Assembly (NCBI RefSeq): GCF_017741935.1
Contig: NZ_JAGHMH010000029.1
Coordinates: 62,001 to 126,000, forward strand
Direction: 5' to 3'
Source: Rhizobium sp. 16-449-1b
GTDB lineage: Bacteria > Pseudomonadota > Alphaproteobacteria > Rhizobiales > Rhizobiaceae
Length of the DNA stretch: 64,000 nucleotides
The position numbers were made by a program, and so were the translations under genes. Below are positions 1 to 7,710 of the stretch, piece by piece. The notes beneath the pieces were generated by a model. The model was given only the letters and a program-made list of their open reading frames with translations, ran no database searches and had not been told where the DNA came from. The number at the start of each line of letters is the position of its first letter. Position 1 is the first letter of the stretch.

Positions 1-101
1 ACCACCTCATTCCTCTGGATTGGGTCGACCACGTCGATGAGCACGTCCACCTGACCAAAAATGCCGAAGATGTCCGCAGTCAGTGGTCTTCGGTCAACTG
101 A
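1..101 (+). CDS. C-terminal end of a PRC-barrel/DUF2171-like protein (partial)
   Basis: The reading frame enters from the left edge and stops with TGA at 99-101. The visible tail contains IPLDWVDHVDEHVHL, which resembles the C-terminus of small alphaproteobacterial PRC-barrel or DUF2171 proteins that end in a conserved DHVD segment. A hairpin terminator follows within 10 bases, which supports this being the true 3' end of a gene. The N-terminus is outside the window, so the family call is tentative. Confidence 0.5.
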   Translation, partial: HLIPLDWVDHVDEHVHLTKNAEDVRSQWSSVN

Positions 102-109
102 CTGTTCGA

Positions 110-140
110 GGAGCCGCTTTCGAGCGGCTCCCTATTTATT
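110..140 (+). terminator. Intrinsic terminator of the partial gene
   Basis: Perfect inverted repeat GGAGCCGCT/AGCGGCTCC around a TTCG loop at 110-131, followed by a T-rich stretch (tatttatttt). It lies directly after the stop at 101. Confidence 0.75.
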
Positions 141-478
141 TTCTCCCGGCGCCCTTCATTGGAAATTCACCAGCCGCCATGCCGAGAGTCGCTATCTTCG
201 GGTCTGGATCCAGTGGAATTTATTAGCTCGCCGGTTCGATCTCCAGGCACCCTCTGTCTATTAGTGTCTTCTAGGAACTGGCTTCCTGTTCCGTGATGCC
301 AAATTGCCGCCTGACTACAAAATTGCAGAGCCGCAGATACTAGCCATCGGCGCGAAGTACGGGCGAAGGGATCACCTGATTTTCGAGATAGCTAAACACC
401 TCGTTTCCATAGGCCGGTGTGCGGCGCCAACGCAGAGCTCGGCCCGACGAGTGCTTAAATAAAAACGTCATCCGACAT

Positions 479-503
479 GGAACCTCGGCACACGTTCGGC
501 GTT
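479..503 (+). promoter_or_regulatory. EcfG-type (general stress) promoter
   Basis: GGAAC at 479-483, a 16-base spacer and CGTT at 500-503, an exact match to the alphaproteobacterial EcfG/RpoE4 consensus. Five other elements with the same 16-base spacer occur in the first 21 kb. A terminator begins only 27 bases downstream, so the product may be a very short RNA. Confidence 0.55.
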
Positions 504-530
504 TTATGTCCACTCTGGATCAGCGCCATT

Positions 531-558
531 GCCCCGCCATAGTGCGGGGCTTCTTTTT
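531..558 (+). terminator. Intrinsic terminator just downstream of an EcfG-type promoter
   Basis: GCCCCGC/GCGGGGC stem (531-537 and 544-550) followed by ttcttttt. There is no protein gene between the promoter at 479-503 and this terminator. Confidence 0.7.
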
Positions 559-852
559 GTCAGCCGAGAGATATTGCCGCCCCTGGACGGGCTTGTACCC
601 CGAAGCTGCGTAGCCTTCGCCAATTGAAGTATTTCAAGTTGGACAGAAGCTTGGCTGCCGATGCTGTGGCACCAGACTTCTGCCACACGGCACACGGCGA
701 GCACCTTTCACGGTTGGCCGTCGCTATTGAAAATGTTGCCGAATGGCAGCACCTCCGACAATCTCTCTTCGATACAGTGTCGGCGCTTTACCAAAGCAAT
801 ATGGATGCTATCAATTCTCTTGGCGATTCGCGCCGGGTTAGGGGTATACTAT

Positions 853-1416
853 ATGACGGCATCGATCGGTCGCGCGGTATTGCTGGCTGCAAGCGTGACA
901 AACATGTTTTTCGTGTCTCTAACTGCCCACGCGGATGAAAAGATCTTCGACGAATTGCGCTTTGGCGCTTCCGCATCCGTACAGGGCGGCCACAGCCATG
1001 AAGATGGCGTCTTCCCTGAGGTCACGGTGTTCTTCGACCCGTTCGGCCAGGATGCGGCAGCCGACTGGAAGCAGACGCTTGCTCGCCCGCGCATTAACCT
1101 CGGAACGTCCATAGGCACCGCCGGTGAAGCGACGCAAATCTTCGGAGGTCTGTCGTGGACTGTCAATTTCTACGAAAAGGTGTTTGCCGAAGCCGGTTTC
1201 GGTGGCGTCTGGCATAATGGCAACCTCGACTATGCGAAGGACGGTCCAGAGCTCGGCTGTCGCTTTATGTTTCATGAGTATGTCGGTGCGGGTTATCGCT
1301 TCGACGCGCACTGGAATGTCTTGGCGCAGGTTGCTCACTCCTCGCACGCCAATCTGTGCGACGGCCCCAATAGCGGCATGACACGAGCCGGTATTCAGGT
1401 TGGCTACAGGTTCTAA
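853..1416 (+). CDS. PagL-like lipid A 3-O-deacylase (acyloxyacyl hydrolase family)
   Basis: This predicted outer-membrane beta-barrel of 187 residues would remove the 3-O acyl chain from lipid A. ATG at 853 is chosen because it opens a typical signal peptide (basic start, LLAAS core, ending AHA) and follows AGGGG; the frame is open further upstream but that part does not look coding. The PagL signature is visible near the C-terminus: H-S-S (the catalytic His-x-Ser) in VAHSSHANL, then N-S-G-M, and a final aromatic residue (GYRF) typical of barrel insertion. Alternating hydrophobic strands fill the middle. It appears monocistronic. The family call is fairly sure; activity is inferred. Confidence 0.75.
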   Translation: MTASIGRAVLLAASVTNMFFVSLTAHADEKIFDELRFGASASVQGGHSHEDGVFPEVTVFFDPFGQDAAADWKQTLARPRINLGTSIGTAGEATQIFGGLSWTVNFYEKVFAEAGFGGVWHNGNLDYAKDGPELGCRFMFHEYVGAGYRFDAHWNVLAQVAHSSHANLCDGPNSGMTRAGIQVGYRF

Positions 1417-1608
1417 ACTGAACGCCTGTCTGAAGTCCAGGACCGCGAGCTCAACGACTCGATGACGTGCCTTTGGCGTCACGGCATCGGATAGCTAGCG
1501 TCGGGTAGCCAACGGAAGCTCTTCGGGTCGTTGCGGCTGATGTGGGCGAAGTCGACGCCTTTAGGGCTCCTTTCAACGAACTTAGAAAACCAACTGGTTG
1601 CTTCCGCA

Positions 1609-1839
1609 TCATACGGGCTGTCGGTTAAACTCAGACAACCACTTATGCTTCGTTGCCGCCTTCTCCAGCGCCGGAACTGTGACATTACCGGCTTGGAACA
1701 GGCTGACAAGCACTGCACCTGCTAGGACCCCGTCCGCCGACGTCGGCTCAACCTTATGCTTGCCGCACCAATCGCGAAGGACCGCTTCTATCACTTTCAG
1801 CTCTTCTGAGCCGAACGTCCTATTTAATTGAAATGTCAT
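1609..1839 (-). CDS. Small conserved rhizobial protein of unknown function
   Basis: A 76-residue protein. The start ATG is preceded by GGGGA at about 8 bases. It resembles the 89-residue product at 38821-39090: both share an acidic start, a V-R-[DE]-W-C segment and a hydrophobic helix ending in a Leu/Ala-rich run. No known domain is recognised. The frame after its stop (1479-1608, minus) also reads like protein in a different frame (ends SYPMP), so a frameshifted or second small gene may follow. Confidence 0.55.
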   Translation of the reverse strand: MTFQLNRTFGSEELKVIEAVLRDWCGKHKVEPTSADGVLAGAVLVSLFQAGNVTVPALEKAATKHKWLSEFNRQPV

Positions 1840-2154
1840 ACTATTGTCCCCAAAAAGTGCGAGCTAATGCGAACACATAACTGGATGCGCCTAACCGAAT
1901 TTCAAGCGCTGGTCAGAAATCAAAATTCAGTGTCTGCCCAGCATCACACCAAACGTTCAAAGCTTAGTTTTTCCGCCATGCTCATCTTCAAGCAAGAGCA
2001 CGTACCCAAGTGCTTTCTGCCTAACCTTAAGCTAGATTCCGATCCCTGCTCGGATGAAACACGCTATCTTTTCGAGGGCTGCCGCGGAGTTGCGTACGCT
2101 AGCGTACTGTGACGTTGAGCGCGTTCATGCCTTCCTATTGTTGGAGGAATGCAA
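1840..2154. other. Stretch without a recognisable gene
   Basis: Open frames exist on the plus strand at 1828-2112 but their composition is not protein-like and no ribosome binding site is present. Nothing else is seen. Confidence 0.4.
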
Positions 2155-2337
2155 ATGACTGAGAATGCAGTAATGCGGCGCGCGACTTCGAGCATGGCTC
2201 AAAAGATTGAAGCTCGCGAAAGGACTGACCAGGTGGCGCGTACCAACATTGAAGAAGAGCGCCGCCGTCGGGACGCCAAAACCGAAAGATTGCGGGATGC
2301 GCGAATGCAGGCTGAACAGCAAGCGAGACAGCTCTAG
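2155..2337 (+). CDS. Small charged helical protein, unknown function
   Basis: Sixty residues, very rich in Arg, Glu, Lys and Ala, predicted to be one long charged helix (for example IEEERRRRDAKTERLRDAR). The start at 2155 is chosen over the ATG at 2149 because GGAGGA at 2143-2148 abuts the first ATG but is correctly spaced (6 bases) from the second. No known family is recognised. Confidence 0.55.
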   Translation: MTENAVMRRATSSMAQKIEARERTDQVARTNIEEERRRRDAKTERLRDARMQAEQQARQL

Positions 2338-2384
2338 TCGGCTAGTTGGAACTTTACAAAGGGTAGGCGGTCGAATTTCAGTGT

Positions 2385-2636
2385 CTAATTGAAATCTCCG
2401 ATCTTACAGACCTGGAAAACGATGATCGGATCGCCTTCCTCACCCACCGCCGGTTTGCCATCTCGCCTGACAACCAACGCTCCCGCGTGCGACTTCGATA
2501 GAGCTTTGGCCTCTTTGATAGCTTCGCCTTCGGTGGCATCGACGACGGTCTCCCATACCCGGACAGGAAGTCCGCGGCTGTCGAGATCGTAGGCAAAGAT
2601 CGAAATCGACGTGAAAGAACCAAGCATGACATTCAC
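2385..2636 (-). CDS. Small conserved protein, unknown function
   Basis: An 83-residue soluble protein with balanced composition, alternating beta-like and helical segments (DATEGEAIKEAKALSK) and a Cys near the end (VCKIGDF). A second in-frame ATG lies three codons in. No domain is recognised. Its coding character is supported by amino-acid composition only. Confidence 0.5.
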   Translation of the reverse strand: MNVMLGSFTSISIFAYDLDSRGLPVRVWETVVDATEGEAIKEAKALSKSHAGALVVRRDGKPAVGEEGDPIIVFQVCKIGDFN

Positions 2637-2798
2637 TCAGATGGTGCCGGACGCTTCGGTTCGAGACCTTCGGCGACACCGTCCGCGTAGGGTTGGTCGG
2701 CACGTCTGTCATCCTCATCCGCCGCCGGGCGGGGAGGGAGCGCGTCGTCGGCCTGCAGTTCGTCGGTTTTCACATATCGTCTACACTGGTCCACTCGT

Positions 2799-3029
2799 TC
2801 ACTCCCGGTTCGCTGTTTGTGGCGCAGAAATGCGGTCCTTCACGCCTGCACGGCCCGTGTTTGGATTGGCGTCAGTAACGCCTTCTCCGGCTTCACGGCT
2901 ATTGCCCATGTTCACTGGCGGGGCGCGGCGATCGTCCACATTTTCCTTCGGGAGTTCATCGTCCTGCGTGTCCTTGTTGAGGGACTTGGGCGGTATTTTC
3001 GCCGAGACTGGGATATTTGGATTTGCCAT
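2799..3029 (-). CDS. Small disordered hydrophilic protein behind an EcfG-type promoter
   Basis: A 76-residue, Pro/Asn/Asp-rich protein with no hydrophobic core (MANPNIPVSAKIPPKS...), probably intrinsically disordered. ATG at 3029 is preceded by AAGGGG at about 9 bases. An EcfG-like promoter lies at 3055-3079, so it may be a general-stress protein. Function unknown. Confidence 0.6.
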   Translation of the reverse strand: MANPNIPVSAKIPPKSLNKDTQDDELPKENVDDRRAPPVNMGNSREAGEGVTDANPNTGRAGVKDRISAPQTANRE

Positions 3030-3054
3030 GGTTAGATACCCCTTGTGAAAGGAG

Positions 3055-3079
3055 AACTCCAAGTCAGCGAGTCTGTTCC
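3055..3079 (-). promoter_or_regulatory. EcfG-like promoter
   Basis: Read on the minus strand: GGAAC, 16 bases, AGTT. It lies 26 bases before the ATG of the small protein at 2799-3029. The -10 differs from CGTT at its first base. Confidence 0.45.
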
Positions 3080-3363
3080 GCTCAGAAACAGTACATGGAA
3101 ATGGCCGTGTCCATCGCTCGTATAAATCCATGCGTCGAACGCTGGGGGCTACTGCAGGTCGGTCTCTGAAGCTCTGTTTGAATGGCAACGATCCCGACGA
3201 AACTCGCTTGACTCTGGCCGAGTGGGTGATTGGCGGGATACTGATTGGTCCGAGTTCGGATACCTCACCAAATGGAGGCGCGCGGGACAGCTAGACATCG
3301 CGGTCAGCGGAAAGCTGAATGGGCGGCCATCTCAGCCGCCCTCCAATTCTAGCTCAGTGGAGG

Positions 3364-3966
3364 CTAGACGCGGCGATAACGCTGGCGCTCAGTCTCGATC
3401 TGCGCGGGCGTGTACGGTTCCGCCGCCTCGTCGAAGCGGGTCCAGCCTTGCTCGGTATAGCTGGCGCGACGTGCCGTGACGTCGACAGGACGAGAGCTGT
3501 TCAGGATCGCCTGCGCTTCCGGCACCTTGCCTTCGTCGATCTTCGCGGTGACGACCGAGCCGCCGCGTCGAATGCCTTCGGCGTAGAAGTTCGCTTCGTC
3601 CTCCGGCACGCCTTCCTTGATCATCGCGCCAACGATCCCGCCGACGGCACCGCCAGCTACCGCGCCAGCAACTGCACCTGCGGCCGTGGCCGCGAGCCAG
3701 CCGGCGGCGACGACCGGGCCGACGCCCGGAATGGCCATCATGCCGAGACCGGTCAGAAGTCCGCCTGCGCCGCCTGCGACTGCGCCAATGCCTGCGCCGG
3801 TGCCAGCACCTTCCTCGGCGTAGCTACCTTGGCCTTCCACCTCGACACCGTTGGCCTTGTTGGTGACGATGCTGATATCGTCGGACGGAACGCCGGCATT
3901 TTCCAGAGCCTTCACGGCTGCGCGGGCATCGTCGTAGCTATCATAGAGTCCTGTTATCGTACGCAT
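3364..3966 (-). CDS. YflT-like general stress protein with glycine-zipper core
   Basis: Two hundred residues. The N-terminus (MRTITGLYDSYDDARAAVKALENAG) matches the YflT/GS17M-type stress-protein domain. The centre (about 55-115) is a Gly/Ala-rich hydrophobic segment with repeated small-xxx-small spacing, like glycine-zipper membrane regions. The tail is hydrophilic and ends in basic residues. ATG at 3966 is preferred to 3972 because the GGAGA motif abuts the latter. The gene starts 21 bases after the PepSY gene at 3988-4299 and is probably transcribed with it from the EcfG-like promoter at 4328-4352. Confidence 0.7.
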   Translation of the reverse strand: MRTITGLYDSYDDARAAVKALENAGVPSDDISIVTNKANGVEVEGQGSYAEEGAGTGAGIGAVAGGAGGLLTGLGMMAIPGVGPVVAAGWLAATAAGAVAGAVAGGAVGGIVGAMIKEGVPEDEANFYAEGIRRGGSVVTAKIDEGKVPEAQAILNSSRPVDVTARRASYTEQGWTRFDEAAEPYTPAQIETERQRYRRV

Positions 3967-3987
3967 GTACATTCTCCTCGCGCGTTC

Positions 3988-4299
3988 TTACTTGGCCATG
4001 GTCACGTTGCCCTGGAAATCCAGGGAGACGCCGGCATCCTTGCCGTCTTTCTTAGCGGTGGCGCGCCATACGCCTTGGTCGTCCATTTTCAGACCCATCA
4101 CGTCCGTGTATCCAGCGCCCTCGATGCGCTCCTTCGCTTGGGCTTCAGTGAAGCTGTTCTTGCCTGCGACAGGAGCGCCCGGATTCTGTTCTGTGTTGAC
4201 GGCCGGGGTTGTCTGCGACGTCGACGGGGTCTCGCTCTGGGCGAAGGCCGCAGTCGCCGACAGAATAAGGCCGACTGAGATGGCGGTGATCTTTTTCAT
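3988..4299 (-). CDS. Exported PepSY-domain protein
   Basis: A 103-residue protein with a signal peptide (MKKITAISVGLILSATAAFAQ), a Ser/Thr/Pro/Asn-rich linker and a C-terminal PepSY-like fold (about 50-103) with the typical order helix, W-R-A, strand, D-F-Q-G. PepSY domains are periplasmic and often inhibit proteases or bind ligands. GAGGAGA sits 7 bases before the ATG. An EcfG-like promoter lies 29 bases upstream. Probably the first gene of an operon with the stress protein at 3364-3966. Confidence 0.75.
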   Translation of the reverse strand: MKKITAISVGLILSATAAFAQSETPSTSQTTPAVNTEQNPGAPVAGKNSFTEAQAKERIEGAGYTDVMGLKMDDQGVWRATAKKDGKDAGVSLDFQGNVTMAK

Positions 4300-4327
4300 T
4301 TGGGTGTCTCCTCTATTGCGAAGGGAG

Positions 4328-4352
4328 AACCTGCAAAAATATAATTTGTTCC
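4328..4352 (-). promoter_or_regulatory. EcfG-type promoter of the PepSY/stress-protein operon
   Basis: Minus strand: GGAAC, 16 bases, GGTT. The spacing equals that of the other candidates in the window and the site is correctly placed before the ATG at 4299. Confidence 0.55.
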
Positions 4353-4369
4353 GATACTTATTAAAAAGG

Positions 4370-4680
4370 CAGACGTTCATTTTCGCGCTGTCATGGGAGC
4401 ATCTCGTATAGCCAAGACCCTGCGTCAGCTCTTTGCGCTTCCTAAGGCTCGCATCCATACCAAGCGCGTTCATCAGGTCGACGATCGAATGCCGCTCGTC
4501 CAACTTCTGGCCGGACTTCGTGACGGCGTTGTTGAGGATCGACTTGGCGTCCACATCGCCGGAGGCGGGCTTAGACACCGATGGCGCGCTGGTGCCTTAG
4601 CTTGGCGTTTCGCCGCCGGAAACCGGGGCCGGGGAGGCGGGCATTGGAAACGGCGCTGCGTAGCTGCTGGTCGAAGACAT
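4370..4680 (-). pseudogene. DUF3597-domain protein, interrupted by a stop codon
   Basis: The frame contains the DUF3597 core (RHSIVDLMNALGMD, then RKRKELTQGLGY and a DSAKMN segment). About 25 codons upstream in the same frame there is a TAA inside a Pro/Ser/Ala-rich linker of the kind that precedes DUF3597 (APFPMPASPAPVSGG...TPS-stop-GTSAPSV). The end also diverges after SAKMN from what the family usually has. I read this as a decayed gene. DUF3597 has no known function. Confidence 0.6.
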
Positions 4681-4801
4681 ACGCGCCGGCGACGCTGGCG
4701 ACGATGGGGCCCACAGGCGTCCCTTGCATGCCGGCTTCCGGCTTTGAAGTGGACTATTCATGGAAACGCAATAAGGTCGGTAACACTACGGGGAAGAGCA
4801 T

Positions 4802-5489
4802 ACGAGCAAAAAGTTCGTGAGATCGATCGCCGTGATTGCGATTGCGGTATGGATGGCATCACCAGCGTTCGCGGAGGACGTAAGTGAGGACATCGTCAAT
4901 GCGACGGTGGGCAAGTGGCTAATCGCATCCGAGGACGGCTCGGTTGGATGCAATGTTACTCTCGAGAAGGATAAGACAATAGGAGGACGTGTCGTGAGCG
5001 AGGGCATTCTTTGCGGAACGCCATGGCACGATGAACTGGCGGCTTGGGAGCTCTCCGACGGTGGCATTGTGTTTCGGGATGCGACGCGTAAGGAGATCAT
5101 CAACTTTCAAGAGCAGGAGGGCGGACCGTGGAAGACACCACTCGACGTCACCCCTGTTGTCTATTTTGTCCCTGAACCAGGAGAAATGGATCACGTGAAC
5201 GATCGAGAGCTCCGTCGGAAAATGGGTCTTGACCGACAAGGCCGGCAAAGTCCTCTGCCACATCGATCTTCTCAACGAACCTTCACCGCGGCTTGAAGAG
5301 GCGAAGGCCATCCGGCTTTCGAAGGATTGCAGTGCGAACGTGAAGAAAACCAAAATCGACGCCTGGCAGATCGCCGAGATTCAATTGGTGTTAGTAGGTG
5401 GCGAGGACTGGGTATACACAATGACACCGGACAAGGTGGGCTTCGTGTCCGACGATGCGAAATTCCACTTGAAGCCGGAAGGGAAGTAG
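4802..5489 (+). pseudogene. Two-domain AprI/Inh-like protease inhibitor, frameshifted and with altered start
   Basis: The first frame gives a signal peptide (RSIAVIAIAVWMASPAFAED) and one domain with the Inh-like pattern (VGKW, CNVTL, LCG, W-E-L, G-I-V-F). A second similar domain (KWVLTDKAGKVLC..., C-S-A-N-V) follows, but in the next frame: one extra base near 5221 in an AAAA run separates RRK from WVLTD. A GGGGAAG ribosome site lies just before ACG at 4802, where an ATG would be expected; GTG at 4817 is the nearest usable start. The family inhibits metalloproteases. The call is by eye. Confidence 0.55.
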
Positions 5490-5656
5490 CTTCAGGGAGG
5501 AGAGCGTTCCGCCCGTTAGTTTTTCATCTGCATACCTGCGATGAATTCTTGGCACTGCTCGCACGCTTGAAGGTGCAGTGCCGCGCGCTAGTTTCGCCAT
5601 TGTCATTGTTTCCGACGGTCTCCAGGGAGGTCAGGCTATCGTCGTCGAGGCATGGG

Positions 5657-5691
5657 AAAGGTCGGGCGCGAGAAATCGGCCCGACCTTTTG
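5657..5691 (+). terminator. Intrinsic terminator
   Basis: AAAGGTCGGGC/GCCCGACCTTTT inverted repeat with an 11-base loop and a T run. It lies between the decayed inhibitor gene and the small gene at 5733. Because the arms end in A and T runs it could act on both strands. Confidence 0.65.
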
Positions 5692-5732
5692 TCCTGAGAA
5701 GAGAGCAGGCGTTTCGCCGAAGGCCACACATC

Positions 5733-6017
5733 ATGTCGGAAAATCTGAAGCCTTTTTTGATGACGTCACAGCAGGTGACTGCCGTCCTCATGAAGTTCGG
5801 AGAATTGCTCGAAGTTTTCGCCCAGCAACTGCCAGGGGACCGGCATAAGCTGGCCGAGCTGGTCAAAGACGCCGCAGTTTCAATCAGGGAGCTGGCTGCT
5901 GACGTAAGTAAAGGGGACCAGGACGTGGCCGCCGAAATCGTAAGATCGACAGCGCGACTAGTCGGGGCGATTCGCGGAGTGGTCCATGGCTCATCCGCCA
6001 GATCTACGGTCCACTAA
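5733..6017 (+). CDS. Small helical protein, unknown function
   Basis: Ninety-four residues, almost entirely amphipathic helix (VTAVLMKFGELLEVFAQQL, then LVKDAAVSIRELAADV). No signal peptide or Cys. ATG at 5733 follows GAAGG. No family recognised. Confidence 0.5.
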   Translation: MSENLKPFLMTSQQVTAVLMKFGELLEVFAQQLPGDRHKLAELVKDAAVSIRELAADVSKGDQDVAAEIVRSTARLVGAIRGVVHGSSARSTVH

Positions 6018-6107
6018 GCCGCTCACTTCGAAGCTTGATCTTCATAGGCTTTTCTAACCACGCGGTGAATCCCGTTGAGCTAGCTGATCAACCCGTTTTG
6101 GCCTTAC

Positions 6108-6720
6108 ATCAATTCGTGCGGCGGGCGCCCGGAACTGGCAACATAGATCAGAAAAGTCCGGAACAGGGCGTCGGTCAGGCCCTCGTTTTCATAAAGCAGC
6201 TTTACATCGAATAGGTCTCGCGGATGTTGCCGGTCCACCGCCGCGTGCAGTTTTCCGCCGAACAGGTCCTTCGAACGAGACGACTTGCATTTCGGCAAAC
6301 CCGAACTGATCCTCCACGGCCGCGCTCACACGTCGACGTTCAGGCGGATGGACCGTTCCTCTTGCGACGGGTGACGTTTCGATCTTGATTTCGGCATTTC
6401 CCTGGCCGACGAGAACGCGCGTGTCGTTGTTCCCGCCGCCGGCGATCCTTTGGACGCTCACTCCGCGTAGTTTACGGATCAAGCCCTCACGGATGTGCTC
6501 AAGTGTCGTGTCGATATTCTTCAGTGTCGTTTCACGGTCCTCTATTGGGAGATAGGTTAGATCGATATCGACGGAGAGCCGGGGCATGTCGCGATAAAAG
6601 AGGTTGATCCCAGTCCCGCCCTTCAGGGCGACGGCCTCTTGGCGGTCAATAACGGGCAGGATTCCCATGGAGGTTGACCTGGCGCATGTATTGTTCACGG
6701 GCCATTTCGGATCTCCGTTG
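6108..6720 (-). pseudogene. Truncated, frameshifted AbiEii-type nucleotidyltransferase toxin remnant
   Basis: Nearly identical in sequence to 55131-55730, the N-terminal two thirds of the intact AbiEii gene at 54766-55728. It keeps LKGGTGINLFYRDMPRLSVD, but has an extra C near 6268 that shifts the frame, a scrambled segment at the N-terminus (6660-6690) and no C-terminal third: similarity stops abruptly at about 6108. It cannot make a full toxin. Confidence 0.85.
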
Positions 6721-7203
6721 GCATCAAGTTGGCCGGTACTGTAATCCGGTAGATAGGATGCAGCCGGCCGCCCGGCGTCAGCGCCCGATCACCCTTGCCT
6801 AGGTCGATGGAGGACATGTCAATGTATCGGCGCCAGGCATGATTATGCTTGTCGGCGAACACGAAGAAGAGGCGCTTCGTTTTGACACTTCGGCACAAGG
6901 AGAGGAGCGTGGTCAGCAGTCTCGGGCGCAGATTGGCAAGGCTCTCAAACGCCACGTCCACCTTATGGAAGCTTTCGTCCTTCGGGACTTCGTCGAGCAT
7001 TTCGAGAATCGCGCGTTCGGGTGAGGACATCGGCATCGGCCAGCGCCATGGGCTCTGTGCCAGTTCCGGATCCTCGGCGCCGGAAAGGTCTAAGTCCGCA
7101 TTCTCAACGCCAGTCGCGCCTTCGCCGAACAGGACGTTACTCCTTGTCTCAACGTCTGCCTCCGTTCGCAGCTTCGACAGCCACCGCGGGATATCGGATC
7201 CGT
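6695..7203 (-). pseudogene. 5'-truncated AbiEi-type antitoxin remnant
   Basis: Matches the C-terminal half of the intact AbiEi gene at 55718-56572 (ERAILEMLDEVPK, KTKRLFFVFADKHNHAWRR). Similarity ends at about 7203, so the winged-helix N-terminus and its promoter are missing. Together with 6108-6720 it is one 1.1-kb duplicated fragment. Confidence 0.85.
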
Positions 7204-7710
7204 ACCGAAGGCGAAGTTTGGTCCATCCGGAGAGGTTAGGCGGGACGCTGCCTGAAAGTTAGCCAAGTAGTTGTTCTGCCGCCGCTGAACCCTATTAAGT
7301 GGTGCTTTGACTTTCAGAACATTTCTCAGCCGGAGATCACATCAATTGCAATTGAGCTATGTATATGGATAATGTCTCCGCTGGCTGATCATCGCGCTTT
7401 GGACCTCGAACCTGGGGCGCGTCTTCATGGAAGAAGGATTAGCCAGCACCGCCGCATCACTGCCGCCTTCGTCGGCAGCGCAGAACTTAATTTGGCGCGA
7501 GGAACGATTTTTGTCTCCATAACTGGATGTTGCTCACGGTCCTGAATCTTCTCATCCTTTTCAGCTGCTTTATTTAACCGTGGCCACGCAAGTTATAATC
7601 GACGCCCAGCTTGTGTACGTTAGCGCACCAGACTTAAGTCCGGGGCTCACTTTACAATCATTCTTAACTGAAGCATGCGTTTATACCCCTATCAATTTAG
7701 GGGACAGTGC
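7204..7710. other. Intergenic stretch with one GAC-N4-GTC palindrome
   Basis: No gene is seen. GACTTAAGTC at 7631-7640 lies 70 bases before the FecR-domain gene and matches palindromes found upstream of four stress genes in this window. Confidence 0.4.

Larger units (their letters stand above)
141..852. other. Stretch without a convincing protein gene
   Basis: No frame here has plausible codon content or a ribosome binding site. It does hold an EcfG-type promoter at 479-503 and a terminator at 531-558, listed separately. Confidence 0.5.

Noticed and set aside
273..300. GGAAC on both strands at 273-296 as another EcfG promoter
   Set aside because: Neither orientation has a suitable -10 at 16-17 bases; it is only an incidental inverted repeat.
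1479..1630. Possible small minus-strand gene ending SYPMP downstream of the 1609-1839 gene
   Set aside because: The tail looks protein-like but has no usable start codon or ribosome site; noted only as a comment on the neighbouring gene.
1828..2112. A 94-codon plus-strand frame
   Set aside because: No ribosome site, composition unlike its neighbours and no recognisable motif.
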